The translations under genes were made by a program, and so were the position numbers. This document shows positions 13,095-23,781 of a stretch of DNA of 64,000 nt, piece after piece; within the stretch, counting starts at the first letter, position 1, and every line of letters starts with the position of its first letter. Origin of the DNA: Anisakis pegreffii (lineage: Eukaryota; Nematoda; Chromadorea; Rhabditida; Anisakidae); contig JAPYMA010003061.1 of the NCBI GenBank assembly GCA_035041965.1, positions 115,095 to 179,094 of the forward strand. The letters run 5' to 3'. A model generated the notes under the pieces. It saw only the letters and a program-made list of their open reading frames with translations, made no database searches and was not told the DNA's origin.

Positions 13095-13301
13095 CAGTGG
13101 TTCCCACGTTCGGGTGCTCTAATTACCCCCTTCGATGGTCTGGTAGGCAGTCATTATCCCCACCTCCCACTCCCTCCCGCTGCACCAATTCACTATTTCC
13201 ACGCATAATGTCAGAACTAACTTGCCGCCGACTCCATCCATTACCCTCCTGGTATCCCAAATTACCCATAAATGGGTATTTCTCCACTATGGGGATCCCT
13301 G
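13095..13301. mobile_element. short non-autonomous hAT-like element (MITE)
   Basis: This 207-bp block is visibly more GC-rich than its surroundings. It starts CAGTGGTTCCCA and ends with the complement of CAGGGATCCCCA, so the termini match at 9 of 12 positions. It is flanked by GTGTACAC (13087-13094) and GTCTACAC (13302-13309), an 8-bp target duplication with one mismatch. Termini beginning CAG and 8-bp duplications are typical of hAT transposons. It has no transposase. The open frame across it is not protein-like. Confidence 0.75.
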
Positions 13302-13309
13302 GTCTACAC

Positions 13310-15505
13310 TTTTTGCATTCTTGAAATTTCTCTGATCCTCTCCATACCAGCTTTTTTCAATTAAAATAATAACTTGTTGCGTTGCGAATATCCTGTAGAG
13401 TTGTTTTCTTTTTTTATAATTACGCATCTGTTCTTGTAAATTCAATTGTCTGTATCTTATTGAGTCACTATCGTTTCTGTGAAACGCCGTAATTTCAACG
13501 CTTCTAAAAGTCTTGCTCTCACTTTCTTCAAAGCATAATTCTTTCATGTCGTGTATTTAACTGAAACATTTAAGAATTAAAGTTACGTTAGTGTTGTTGT
13601 GGTGTTTTTTGTGCGATAATTATCGAATGACTTTTATGTATTGTTTTTTTGAATATTTCAAGAACAGGTGGTTTTATTGTTAATATTGATGTTTCAGGAT
13701 TGATTTTTCCAATTTTGATATTGTCTTGAATAAAGCCCTTCGTTATGAGTTCCATCCTTTGTGAAGGTCTCTCTGGATTTCACGGATGAAGTATCATCAC
13801 TATGGTTGTTATTGGACGAGTAATTTTTGAATGCAATCTATTCTGCCATATTCGAACTGTTTGGGTCTTGGGTCCGTCCATTCGGATGACTAAAATCATT
13901 TGATATGTTGAGTTTCACAGTGCATTGATTAGGCTGAGGGACCAAGACGTGATGCAAGTGCAGCCCATTGACCGCTTCCCCATCCACCACTCAGATTGAA
14001 TGGAACCTCCAAGAAAAATAATCCTCTTTCCTCATTGGCTTGATCAGCATTCCTTCGCAATGCTGTTCGGGACTGAAGCTTTCAATGAGTCAATGAAACC
14101 TCTTGACGCGTTACATGAGTTTTCGAGATGACACCTTTTGTCGCTTTTTCAGATGAACTGCTAGCGTTTCTTGAGGTAAAATACGATAATCAGAGTGTCT
14201 CATAGATGTTGAAAATTTCGTCAACGCACAACATTCCTTTCCTAGTTATATTATTTTATGGAATTCGTCAACAGATTTTTCTCGATTAGCAGTATAACCA
14301 CTCAGTCACTTCCCTGCCATGGTCAGTTGACGTGCTTTATGATGCTTACAAAATCTCCATTGCCAGCCGGGTGTTCAGCAGAATGGAACAAAATCAGTGT
14401 GTATGGGACAAAATCAGTTCAATAGAATGGAACGAAACAAAAGGTATTCAAGTTTCTTTGGAAAGATTAAAGTAGTAAACGCTGAAATTTGTTCTCTTCA
14501 TTGCATGAATCGAGTATGAACACTCCGATACAATTTTCAGTATCATGCACATAATCCCCTCATTATTCGCCCATTTGAATGCGGAGGGGTTTGGATATGG
14601 GATTTGTTCGTATTTCTTTGAATTGCTGCGTTCGCAGTCATCCTTCTGCACAGGTTTAATCATTCTTCATACACTACTCGTTCAAATAAATATTTCATCA
14701 CAGTTTAATCTTCTGTTTATAATTTTACACAAAAATCTTTTCATAATTACCCAAATTCAATGTTTTCATTTACTGCTTGATTATTTTTGATGCTATGGTG
14801 CAGTTGATATCAAATTTGACAAATTCCCTTGATCTGACAAATTAATTCCCTTGATTTGCATAAGTTTGACAAATTCCCTTGGTTTGGCAAAATTAACAAT
14901 ATGACAAACTCCCGTAATATATACCTATGTGAATTACACGCTTAAAATCTTTAACTTTAAATCGTACGGAAACCTTAAAAATACGTATAAGTGAATCACA
15001 CAGATTGCCATAAATATCCATCGGTTTTAATAAGCATGAAAGCCATGAGTGATTCTTCTGTTGGTTCCCTCTTCAAACTGGCTGTTCCGTCTTTAAAATT
15101 ACTGCATTAAAGATAGTCAACTTATTTGAAGTTTATGAACATGAAATCCTGAAGTGTGCTGTTACTCGCATGTGAACTACATTAAAATTATTGAGAACAC
15201 CGCAAGCGACAAAATAAACTCTATTCGCAGATGAGGACTGAACTCACAGTTTTCAACTACTACCCAACAATTTGTCAATATACTGAAACCAAATTGCCGG
15301 GTAAAATCGGAAGAAAAAATCTTTTTCGGAACATGAGAAGATGGCCGATTTCGAAAGCAACAGCCCACGCGAATATCTTCGAAAGCCATGGGTTCTGTGA
15401 AAGTATTTTAAAATGTGAAAAGTACTCCAGGACGGATTCATCGTTCCACACACAAAATGCTCACGCATGCGTCCGCGTTACCGGATCATTGGAGAGGAAA
15501 AAATC
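13310..15505. other. non-coding stretch with short degenerate repeats
   Basis: No gene can be supported. Around 14805-14910 the phrase TTTGACAAATTCCCTTG recurs about four times with variation, a small decayed tandem repeat. The open frames here are short and have no recognisable motif. Confidence 0.5.
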
Positions 15506-15591
15506 TGCCCCATAGCAGGCTCGAACTGCTGACCTTCGCATGTCTCATTCACTTATAAGTACGACGCGCTAACCGACTGCGCCAATGGGGC
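15506..15591 (-). tRNA. tRNA-Ile (UAU), intron-containing, inverted solitary copy
   Basis: The gene is 86 bases and folds as in the main array (acceptor GCCCCAT with ATGGGGC, anticodon UAU, 12-base intron after base 37). The intron differs by one base (GAGACATGCGA for GAGAGATGCGA). A T6 terminator follows. It points away from the plus-strand array and has its own flanks, so it may be an ancestral or escaped copy. Confidence 0.9.
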
Positions 15592-16185
15592 ACACACGGT
15601 CGTCACATATCATTCATCATACTCGCAATTGTCACGTTCAATAATAATTACATAGCTGGAGTGTTAACAATAAACTAAAAAATCATAAGACCACAATTAA
15701 TAGTCGATGAATGCTGGGCACGAGAAAAGGATTATTGCATGGACGGGCAATTTAATAAGAGTTGAATTAAGAAGAGTAACCGTAATGAGGTTGAGTCCAA
15801 GTGATATGGATAGTTGAATAGATAACTGAATACACTTATATATATGAAAGATGTGCCTAACGCATTCCCGTGACCGTGTGGTGCACCGTAAATCCTCCAT
15901 CTTCGCAGCCTCCCATCACAGCCTGCAAGAGGCTGATTTGCATAGCCAATCATTTCAACATTAATTTGTCGATCTCCCCTTCTTGAAACCCTAAAAGAAA
16001 GTCAAGATTTGGGCAGCTTCAATAAATTTTCGAATTCCAATTCGATCTCTGCATTTATTTTAAAGAGCAGTTCCTCCATGTAAAAATCACAATATCGAAA
16101 AAACGCAACAATATCATTATCCATCGAAATTTCTTTGATTCATATCACATTCGGACCCAACATATGCTAAAAGTACGGAATGTTT
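15592..16185. other. non-coding stretch between tRNA-Ile copies
   Basis: Nothing is recognised beyond short, unsupported open frames. Confidence 0.4.
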
Positions 16186-16257
16186 TGACCCATAGCAGGT
16201 TCGGACTGCAGACCATCGCACTCCACATTAACTCATAAGGACAACGCGCTGATCGGA
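16186..16257 (-). pseudogene. decayed tRNA-Ile (UAU)
   Basis: The complement matches tRNA-Ile(UAU) from the T-arm through the D-arm with many substitutions. The intron region is altered, and the 5' acceptor strand is gone after about 16257. Acceptor pairing cannot form, so it is a pseudogene. Confidence 0.7.
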
Positions 16258-16416
16258 AACGATAAGCTCAAAACTGTCAACAAATTGAGCAAATGGTGGT
16301 ATGGGAGAGGCGGTCTACGAGCGTTATCATGCCGGATTCACCTCTTATGAAAAAAGTGATCAACGCCTTGAGAATTTCGCAAAAAACTAACAGTACCTTT
16401 TTCCCACATATTCCAG

Positions 16417-16487
16417 GATGCAGGAATTTGATTTTCAATCACGATACGACCACGATCAGTTCCAGCTTCCGACGAAAAGCAACGATG
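16417..16487 (+). other. exon-like block, unrecognised
   Basis: It is bounded by a TTCCAG acceptor and a GTAAAT donor and reads MQEFDFQSRYDHDQFQLPT in one frame. A second open frame overlaps it. No partner exon was found, so it may be chance. Confidence 0.2.
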
Positions 16488-16499
16488 ATGTAAATGGAT

Positions 16500-16601
16500 T
16501 TTTTTTTTGCAATTTCCCTTACATGGTTAAAGTAATTTTTATTGCAATCTGCTTCCAAGAAATATTGGATCCGCAATATCCGTTGAACTGCGACCAAACG
16601 T
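16500..16601 (+). repeat. diverged array spacer at the left end of the tRNA-Ile array
   Basis: It aligns with the inter-gene spacer of the array (ACATGGTTAAAGTAATTTTT is shared) but has many changes further on. This is the decayed outermost spacer expected at the edge of an array homogenised from within. Confidence 0.75.
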
Positions 16602-16687
16602 GCCCCATTGGCGCAGTCGGTTAGCGCGTCGTACTTATAAGTGAATGAGAGATGCGAAGGTCAGCAGTTCGAGCCTGCTATGGGGCA
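16602..16687 (+). tRNA. tRNA-Ile (UAU)
   Basis: Array copy 1; consensus body, T4 terminator a few bases downstream, diverged 5' spacer. Confidence 0.9.
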
Positions 16688-16790
16688 AAACCTTTTCGCA
16701 AATTTGCTGACATGGTTAAAGTAATTTTTATTGTAATCTCCTTCGAAGTAATATTGTATCCGTAATACCCGTGGAACTAAGACTGGATGT

Positions 16791-16876
16791 GCCCCATTGG
16801 CGCAGTCGGTTAGCGCGTCGTACTTATAAGTGAATGAGAGATGCGAAGGTCAGCAGTTCGAGCCTGCTATGGGGCA
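16791..16876 (+). tRNA. tRNA-Ile (UAU)
   Basis: Copy 2; body identical to copy 1. Confidence 0.9.
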
Positions 16877-16979
16877 AAATCTTTTCGCAAATTTGCTGAC
16901 ATGGTTAAAGTAATTTTTATTGTAATCTCCTTCGAAGTAATATTGTATCCGTAATACCCATGGAACTAAGACTGGATGT

Positions 16980-17065
16980 GCCCCATTGGCGCAGTCGGTT
17001 AGCGCGTCGTACTTATAAGTGAATGAGAGATGCGAAGGTCAGCAGTTCGAGCCTGCTATGGGGCA
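16980..17065 (+). tRNA. tRNA-Ile (UAU)
   Basis: Copy 3; identical body. Confidence 0.9.
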
Positions 17066-17168
17066 AAATCTTTTCGCAAATTTGCTGACATGGTTAAAGT
17101 AATTTTTATTGTAATCTCCTTCGAAGTAATATTGTATCCGTAATACCCGTGGAACTAAGATCGGATGT

Positions 17169-17254
17169 GCCCCATTGGCGCAGTCGGTTAGCGCGTCGTA
17201 CTTATAAGTGAATGAGAGATGCGAAGGTCAGCAGTTCGAGCCTGCTATGGGGCA
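17169..17254 (+). tRNA. tRNA-Ile (UAU)
   Basis: Copy 4; identical body. Confidence 0.9.
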
Positions 17255-17358
17255 AAATCTTTTCGCAAATTTGCTGACATGGTTAAAGTAATTTTTATTG
17301 TAATCTCCTTCGAAGTAATATTGTATCCGTAATACCCGTGGAACTAAGACTCGGATGT

Positions 17359-17444
17359 GCCCCATTGGCGCAGTCGGTTAGCGCGTCGTACTTATAAGTG
17401 AATGAGAGATGCGAAGGTCAGCAGTTCGAGCCTGCTATGGGGCA
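17359..17444 (+). tRNA. tRNA-Ile (UAU)
   Basis: Copy 5; identical body. Confidence 0.9.
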
Positions 17445-17547
17445 AAATCTTTTCGCAAATTTGCTGACATGGTTAAAGTAATTTTTATTGTAATCTCCTT
17501 CGAAGTAATATTGTATCCGTAATACCCGTGGAACTAAGACTGGATGT

Positions 17548-17633
17548 GCCCCATTGGCGCAGTCGGTTAGCGCGTCGTACTTATAAGTGAATGAGAGATG
17601 CGAAGGTCAGCAGTTCGAGCCTGCTATGGGGCA
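17548..17633 (+). tRNA. tRNA-Ile (UAU)
   Basis: Copy 6; identical body. Confidence 0.9.
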
Positions 17634-17736
17634 AAATCTTTTCGCAAATTTGCTGACATGGTTAAAGTAATTTTTATTGTAATCTCCTTCGAAGTAATAT
17701 TGTATCCGTAATACCCGTGGAACTAAGATCGGATGT

Positions 17737-17822
17737 GCCCCATTGGCGCAGTCGGTTAGCGCGTCGTACTTATAAGTGAATGAGAGATGCGAAGGTCAGC
17801 AGTTCGAGCCTGCTATGGGGCA
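17737..17822 (+). tRNA. tRNA-Ile (UAU)
   Basis: Copy 7; identical body. Confidence 0.9.
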
Positions 17823-17926
17823 AAATCTTTTCGCAAATTTGCTGACATGGTTAAAGTAATTTTTATTGTAATCTCCTTCGAAGTAATATTGTATCCGTAA
17901 TACCCGTGGAACTAAGACTCGGATGT

Positions 17927-18012
17927 GCCCCATTGGCGCAGTCGGTTAGCGCGTCGTACTTATAAGTGAATGAGAGATGCGAAGGTCAGCAGTTCGAGCC
18001 TGCTATGGGGCA
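17927..18012 (+). tRNA. tRNA-Ile (UAU)
   Basis: Copy 8; identical body. Confidence 0.9.
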
Positions 18013-18116
18013 AAATCTTTTCGCAAATTTGCTGACATGGTTAAAGTAATTTTTATTGTAATCTCCTTCGAAGTAATATTGTATCCGTAATACCCGTGGA
18101 ACTAAGACTCGGATGT

Positions 18117-18202
18117 GCCCCATTGGCGCAGTCGGTTAGCGCGTCGTACTTATAAGTGAATGAGAGATGCGAAGGTCAGCAGTTCGAGCCTGCTATGGGG
18201 CA
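18117..18202 (+). tRNA. tRNA-Ile (UAU)
   Basis: Copy 9; identical body. Confidence 0.9.
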
Positions 18203-18305
18203 AAATCTTTTCGCAAATTTGCTGACATGGTTAAAGTAATTTTTATTGTAATCTCCTTCGAAGTAATATTGTATCCGTAATACCCGTGGAACTAAGATCG
18301 GATGT

Positions 18306-18391
18306 GCCCCATTGGCGCAGTCGGTTAGCGCGTCGTACTTATAAGTGAATGAGAGATGCGAAGGTCAGCAGTTCGAGCCTGCTATGGGGCA
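18306..18391 (+). tRNA. tRNA-Ile (UAU)
   Basis: Copy 10; identical body. Confidence 0.9.
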
Positions 18392-18495
18392 AAATCTTTT
18401 CGCAAATTTGCTGACATGGTTAAAGTAATTTTTATTGTAATCTCCTTCGAAGTAATATTGTATCCGTAATACCCGTGGAACTAAGACTCGGATGT

Positions 18496-18581
18496 GCCCC
18501 ATTGGCGCAGTCGGTTAGCGCGTCGTACTTATAAGTGAATGAGAGATGCGAAGGTCAGCAGTTCGAGCCTGCTATGGGGCA
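18496..18581 (+). tRNA. tRNA-Ile (UAU)
   Basis: Copy 11; identical body. Confidence 0.9.
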
Positions 18582-18684
18582 AAATCTTTTCGCAAATTTG
18601 CTGACATGGTTAAAGTAATTTTTATTGTAATCTCCTTCGAAGTAATATTGTATCCGTAATACCCGTGGAACTAAGACTGGATGT

Positions 18685-18770
18685 GCCCCATTGGCGCAGT
18701 CGGTTAGCGCGTCGTACTTATAAGTGAATGAGAGATGCGAAGGTCAGCAGTTCGAGCCTGCTATGGGGCA
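18685..18770 (+). tRNA. tRNA-Ile (UAU)
   Basis: Copy 12; identical body. Confidence 0.9.
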
Positions 18771-18873
18771 AAATCTTTTCGCAAATTTGCTGACATGGTT
18801 AAAGTAATTTTTATTGTAATCTCCTTCGAAGTAATATTGTATCCGTAATACCCGTGGAACTAAGATCGGATGT

Positions 18874-18959
18874 GCCCCATTGGCGCAGTCGGTTAGCGCG
18901 TCGTACTTATAAGTGAATGAGAGATGCGAAGGTCAGCAGTTCGAGCCTGCTATGGGGCA
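18874..18959 (+). tRNA. tRNA-Ile (UAU)
   Basis: Copy 13; identical body, first followed by a type b spacer (T5). Confidence 0.9.
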
Positions 18960-19061
18960 AAATGTTTTTGCAAGTTTCTGACATGGTTGAAGTAATTTTT
19001 AATGTAAGCTGCCTCCATGTAACATTGTATCCGTAATACACGTGGAACTAAGATCGGATGT

Positions 19062-19147
19062 GCCCCATTGGCGCAGTCGGTTAGCGCGTCGTACTTATAA
19101 GTGAATGAGAGATGCGAAGGTCAGCAGTTCGAGCCTGCTATGGGGCA
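19062..19147 (+). tRNA. tRNA-Ile (UAU)
   Basis: Copy 14; identical body. Confidence 0.9.
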
Positions 19148-19250
19148 AAATCTTTTCGCAAATTTGCTGACATGGTTAAAGTAATTTTTATTGTAATCTC
19201 CTTCGAAGTAATATTGTATCCGTAATACCCGTGGAACTAAGATCGGATGT

Positions 19251-19336
19251 GCCCCATTGGCGCAGTCGGTTAGCGCGTCGTACTTATAAGTGAATGAGAG
19301 ATGCGAAGGTCAGCAGTTCGAGCCTGCTATGGGGCA
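19251..19336 (+). tRNA. tRNA-Ile (UAU)
   Basis: Copy 15; identical body. Confidence 0.9.
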
Positions 19337-19439
19337 AAATCTTTTCGCAAATTTGCTGACATGGTTAAAGTAATTTTTATTGTAATCTCCTTCGAAGTAA
19401 TATTGTATCCGTAATACCCGTGGAACTAAGATCGGATGT

Positions 19440-19525
19440 GCCCCATTGGCGCAGTCGGTTAGCGCGTCGTACTTATAAGTGAATGAGAGATGCGAAGGTC
19501 AGCAGTTCGAGCCTGCTATGGGGCA
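19440..19525 (+). tRNA. tRNA-Ile (UAU)
   Basis: Copy 16; identical body. Confidence 0.9.
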
Positions 19526-19628
19526 AAATCTTTTCGCAAAATTTCTGACATGGTTAAAGTAATTTTTATTGTAATCTGCTTCGAAGTAATATTGTATCCG
19601 TAATACCCGTGGAACTAAGATCGGATGT

Positions 19629-19714
19629 GCCCCATTGGCGCAGTCGGTTAGCGCGTCGTACTTATAAGTGAATGAGAGATGCGAAGGTCAGCAGTTCGAG
19701 CCTGCTATGGGGCA
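19629..19714 (+). tRNA. tRNA-Ile (UAU)
   Basis: Copy 17; identical body. Confidence 0.9.
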
Positions 19715-19817
19715 AAATCTTTTCGCAAATTTGCTGACATGGTTAAAGTAATTTTTATTGTAATCTCCTTCGAAGTAATATTGTATCCGTAATACCCGTG
19801 GAACTAAGATCGGATGT

Positions 19818-19903
19818 GCCCCATTGGCGCAGTCGGTTAGCGCGTCGTACTTATAAGTGAATGAGAGATGCGAAGGTCAGCAGTTCGAGCCTGCTATGGG
19901 GCA
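19818..19903 (+). tRNA. tRNA-Ile (UAU)
   Basis: Copy 18; identical body; its 3' spacer begins as type b and ends as type a. Confidence 0.9.
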
Positions 19904-20005
19904 AAATGTTTTTGCAAGTTTCTGACATGGTTGAAGTAATTTTTATTGTAATCTCCTTCGATGTAATATTGTATCCGTAATACCCGTGGAACTAAGATCT
20001 CATGT

Positions 20006-20091
20006 GCCCCATTGGCGCAGTCGGTCAGCGCGTCGTACTTATAAATGAATGAGAGATGCGAAGGTCAGCAGTTCGAGCCTGCTATGGGGCA
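20006..20091 (+). tRNA. tRNA-Ile (UAU), variant
   Basis: Copy 19; D-loop T to C (GGTCAGC) and intron G to A (TATAAATGAATG). Pairing is unaffected. Confidence 0.8.
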
Positions 20092-20194
20092 AAATCTTTT
20101 CGCAAATTCTCTTACATGGTTAAAGTAAATTTTATTGTAATCTGCTTTGAACTAATATTGTATCCGTAATACCCGTGGAACTAAGACTGGATGT

Positions 20195-20280
20195 GCCCCA
20201 TTGGCGCAGTCGATTAGCGCGTCGTACTTATAAGTGAATGAGAGATGCGAAGGTCAGCAGTTCGAGCCTGCTACGGGGCA
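20195..20280 (+). tRNA. tRNA-Ile (UAU), variant, possibly defective
   Basis: Copy 20; G19 of the D-loop is A (TCGATTA), losing a base normally needed for the D-loop/T-loop contact. The acceptor also has an A-C mismatch (CTACGGGGCA). Confidence 0.6.
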
Positions 20281-20383
20281 AAATCTTTTCGCAAATTTGC
20301 TGACATGGTTAAAGTAATTTTTATTGTAATCTCCTTCGAAGTAATATTGTATCCGTAATACCCGTGGAACTAAGATCGAATGT

Positions 20384-20469
20384 GCCCCATTGGCGCAGTC
20401 GGTTAGCGCGTCGTACTTATAAGTGAATGAGAGATGCGAAGGTCAGCAGTTCGAGCCTGCTATGGGGCA
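20384..20469 (+). tRNA. tRNA-Ile (UAU)
   Basis: Copy 21; identical body, type b 3' spacer. Confidence 0.9.
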
Positions 20470-20571
20470 AAATGTTTTTGCAAGTTTCTGACATGGTTGA
20501 AGTAATTTTTAATGTATGCTGCCTCCATGTAACATTGTATCCGTAATACACGTGGAACTAAGATCGGATGT

Positions 20572-20657
20572 GCCCCATTGGCGCAGTCGGTTAGCGCGTC
20601 GTACTTATAAGTGAATGAGAGATGCGAAGGTCAGCAGTTCGAGCCTGCTATGGGGCA
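20572..20657 (+). tRNA. tRNA-Ile (UAU)
   Basis: Copy 22; identical body. Confidence 0.9.
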
Positions 20658-20760
20658 AAATCTTTTCGCAAATTTGCTGACATGGTTAAAGTAATTTTTA
20701 TTGTAATCTCCTTCGAAGTAATATTGTATCCGTAATACCCGTGGAACTAAGATCGGATGT

Positions 20761-20846
20761 GCCCCATTGGCGCAGTCGGTTAGCGCGTCGTACTTATAAG
20801 TGAATGAGAGATGCGAAGGTCAGCAGTTCGAGCCTGCTATGGGGCA
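20761..20846 (+). tRNA. tRNA-Ile (UAU)
   Basis: Copy 23; identical body. Confidence 0.9.
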
Positions 20847-20949
20847 AAATCTTTTCGCAAATTCTCTTACATGGTTAAAGTAATTTTTATTGTAATCTGC
20901 TTCGAAGTAATATTGTATCCGTAATACCCGTGGAACTAAGATCTCATGT

Positions 20950-21035
20950 GCCCCATTGGCGCAGTCGGTTAGCGCGTCGTACTTATAAGTGAATGAGAGA
21001 TGCGAAGGTCAGCAGTTCGAGCCTGCTATGGGGCA
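20950..21035 (+). tRNA. tRNA-Ile (UAU)
   Basis: Copy 24; identical body. Confidence 0.9.
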
Positions 21036-21138
21036 AAATCTTTTCGCAAATTTGCTGACATGGTTAAAGTAATTTTTATTGTAATCTCCTTCGAAGTAAT
21101 ATTGTATCCGTAATACCCGTGGAACTAAGATCGAATGT

Positions 21139-21224
21139 GCCCCATTGGCGCAGTCGGTTAGCGCGTCGTACTTATAAGTGAATGAGAGATGCGAAGGTCA
21201 GCAGTTCGAGCCTGCTATGGGGCA
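21139..21224 (+). tRNA. tRNA-Ile (UAU)
   Basis: Copy 25; identical body, type b 3' spacer. Confidence 0.9.
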
Positions 21225-21326
21225 AAATGTTTTTGCAAGTTTCTGACATGGTTGAAGTAATTTTTAATGTAAGCTGCCTCCATGTAACATTGTATCCGTA
21301 ATACACGTGGAACTAAGATCGGATGT

Positions 21327-21412
21327 GCCCCATTGGCGCAGTCGGTTAGCGCGTCGTACTTATAAGTGAATGAGAGATGCGAAGGTCAGCAGTTCGAGCC
21401 TGCTATGGGGCA
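21327..21412 (+). tRNA. tRNA-Ile (UAU)
   Basis: Copy 26; identical body. Confidence 0.9.
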
Positions 21413-21516
21413 AAATCTTTTCGCAAAATTTGCTGACATGGTTAAAGTAATTTTTATTGTAATCTGCTTCGAAGTAATATTGTATCCGTAATACCCGTGG
21501 AAATAAGATCGGATGT

Positions 21517-21602
21517 GCCCCATTGGCGCAGTCGGTTAGCGCGTCGTACTTATAAGTGAATGAGAGATGCGAAGGTCAGCAGTTCGAGCCTGCTATGGGG
21601 CA
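21517..21602 (+). tRNA. tRNA-Ile (UAU)
   Basis: Copy 27; identical body. Confidence 0.9.
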
Positions 21603-21705
21603 AAATCTTTCCGCAAATTTTCTGACATGGTTAAAGTAATCTTTATTGTAATCTGCTTTCAAGTAATATTGTATCCGTAATACCCGTGGAACTAAGACTG
21701 GATGT

Positions 21706-21791
21706 GCCCCATTGGCGCAGTCGATTAGCGCGTCGTACTTATAAGTGAATGAGAGATGCGAAGGTCAGCAGTTCGAGCCTGCTATGGGGCA
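21706..21791 (+). tRNA. tRNA-Ile (UAU), variant, possibly defective
   Basis: Copy 28; same G19-to-A change as copy 20, acceptor intact. Confidence 0.65.
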
Positions 21792-21894
21792 AAATCTTTT
21801 CGCAAATTTGCTGACATGGTTAAAGTAATTTTTATTGTAATCTCCTTCGAAGTAATATTGTATCCGTAATACCCGTGGAACTAAGATCGAATGT

Positions 21895-21980
21895 GCCCCA
21901 TTGGCGCAGTCGGTTAGCGCGTCGTACTTATAAGTGAATGAGAGATGCGAAGGTCAGCAGTTCGAGCCTGCTATGGGGCA
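21895..21980 (+). tRNA. tRNA-Ile (UAU)
   Basis: Copy 29; identical body, type b 3' spacer. Confidence 0.9.
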
Positions 21981-22082
21981 AAATGTTTTTGCAAGTTTCT
22001 GACATGGTTGAAGTAATTTTTAATGTAAGCTGCCTCCATGTAACATTGTATCCGTAATACACGTGGAACTAAGATCGGATGT

Positions 22083-22168
22083 GCCCCATTGGCGCAGTCG
22101 GTTAGCGCGTCGTACTTATAAGTGAATGAGAGATGCGAAGGTCAGCAGTTCGAGCCTGCTATGGGGCA
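22083..22168 (+). tRNA. tRNA-Ile (UAU)
   Basis: Copy 30; identical body. Confidence 0.9.
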
Positions 22169-22271
22169 AAATCTTTTCGCAAAATTTCTGACATGGTTAA
22201 AGTAATTTTTATTGTAATCTCCTTCGAAGTAATATTGTATCCGTAATACCCGTGGAACTAAGATCGGATGT

Positions 22272-22357
22272 GCCCCATTGGCGCAGTCGGTTAGCGCGTC
22301 GTACTTATAAGTGAATGAGAGATGCGAAGGTCAGCAGTTCGAGCCTGCTATGGGGCA
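22272..22357 (+). tRNA. tRNA-Ile (UAU)
   Basis: Copy 31; identical body. Confidence 0.9.
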
Positions 22358-22459
22358 AAATCTTTTCGCAAATTTCTGACATGGTTAAAGTAATTTTTAT
22401 TGTAATCTGCTTCCAAGTAATATTGTATCCGTAATACCCCTGGAACTAAGATCTCATGT

Positions 22460-22545
22460 GCCCCATTGGCGCAGTCGGTTAGCGCGTCGTACTTATAAGT
22501 GAATGAGAGATGCGAAGGTCAGCAGTTCGAGCCTGCTATGGGGCA
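22460..22545 (+). tRNA. tRNA-Ile (UAU)
   Basis: Copy 32; identical body. Confidence 0.9.
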
Positions 22546-22648
22546 AAATCTTTTCGCAAATTTGCTGACATGGTTAAAGTAATTTTTATTGTAATCTCCT
22601 TCGAAGTAATATTGTATCCGTAATACCCGTGGAACTAAGATCGGATGT

Positions 22649-22734
22649 GCCCCATTGGCGCAGTCGGTTAGCGCGTCGTACTTATAAGTGAATGAGAGAT
22701 GCGAAGGTCAGCAGTTCGAGCCTGCTATGGGGCA
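22649..22734 (+). tRNA. tRNA-Ile (UAU)
   Basis: Copy 33; identical body. Confidence 0.9.
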
Positions 22735-22837
22735 AAATCTTTTCGCAAATTTGCTGACATGGTTAAAGTAATTTTTATTGTAATCTCCTTCGAAGTAATA
22801 TTGTATCCGTAATACCCCTGGAACTAAGATCTCATGT

Positions 22838-22923
22838 GCCCCATTGGCGCAGTCGGTTAGCGCGTCGTACTTATAAGTGAATGAGAGATGCGAAGGTCAG
22901 CAGTTCGAGCCTGCTATGGGGCA
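22838..22923 (+). tRNA. tRNA-Ile (UAU)
   Basis: Copy 34; identical body, type b 3' spacer. Confidence 0.9.
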
Positions 22924-23025
22924 AAATGTTTTTGCAAGTTTCTGACATGGTTGAAGTAATTTTTAATGTAAGCTGCCTCCATGTAACATTGTATCCGTAA
23001 TACACGTGGAACTAGGATCGGATGT

Positions 23026-23111
23026 GCCCCATTGGCGCAGTCGGTTAGCGCGTCGTACTTATAAGTGAATGAGAGATGCGAAGGTCAGCAGTTCGAGCCT
23101 GCTATGGGGCA
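23026..23111 (+). tRNA. tRNA-Ile (UAU)
   Basis: Copy 35; identical body. Confidence 0.9.
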
Positions 23112-23214
23112 AAATCTTTTCGCAAAATTTCTGACATGGTTAAAGTAATTTTTATTGTAATCTGCTTCGAAGTAATATTGTATCCGTAATACCCGTGGAA
23201 CTAAGATCGGATGT

Positions 23215-23300
23215 GCCCCATTGGCGCAGTCGGTTAGCGCGTCGTACTTATAAGTGAATGAGAGATGCGAAGGTCAGCAGTTCGAGCCTGCTATGGGGCA
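23215..23300 (+). tRNA. tRNA-Ile (UAU)
   Basis: Copy 36; identical body. Confidence 0.9.
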
Positions 23301-23403
23301 AAATCTTTTCGCAAATTTGCTGACATGGTTAAAGTAATTTTTATTGTAATCTCCTTCGAAGTAATATTGTATCCGTAATACCCGTGGAACTAAGATCGGA
23401 TGT

Positions 23404-23489
23404 GCCCCATTGGCGCAGTCGGTTAGCGCGTCGTACTTATAAGTGAATGAGAGATGCGAAGGTCAGCAGTTCGAGCCTGCTATGGGGCA
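23404..23489 (+). tRNA. tRNA-Ile (UAU)
   Basis: Copy 37; identical body. Confidence 0.9.
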
Positions 23490-23592
23490 AAATCTTTTCG
23501 CAAATTTGCTGACATGGTTAAAGTAATTTTTATTGTAATCTCCTTCGAAGTAATATTGTATCCGTAATACCCGTGGAACTAAGATCGGATGT

Positions 23593-23678
23593 GCCCCATT
23601 GGCGCAGTCGGTTAGCGCGTCGTACTTATAAGTGAATGAGAGATGCGAAGGTCAGCAGTTCGAGCCTGCTATGGGGCA
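23593..23678 (+). tRNA. tRNA-Ile (UAU)
   Basis: Copy 38; identical body. Confidence 0.9.
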
Positions 23679-23781
23679 AAATCTTTTCGCAAATTTGCTG
23701 ACATGGTTAAAGTAATTTTTATTGTAATCTCCTTCGAAGTAATATTGTATCCGTAATACCCGTGGAACTAAGATCGAATGT

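Noticed and set aside
13097..13324. Pro/Ser-rich 75-residue plus-strand frame
   Set aside because: It lies almost wholly inside the GC-rich hAT-like element and has no transposase similarity.
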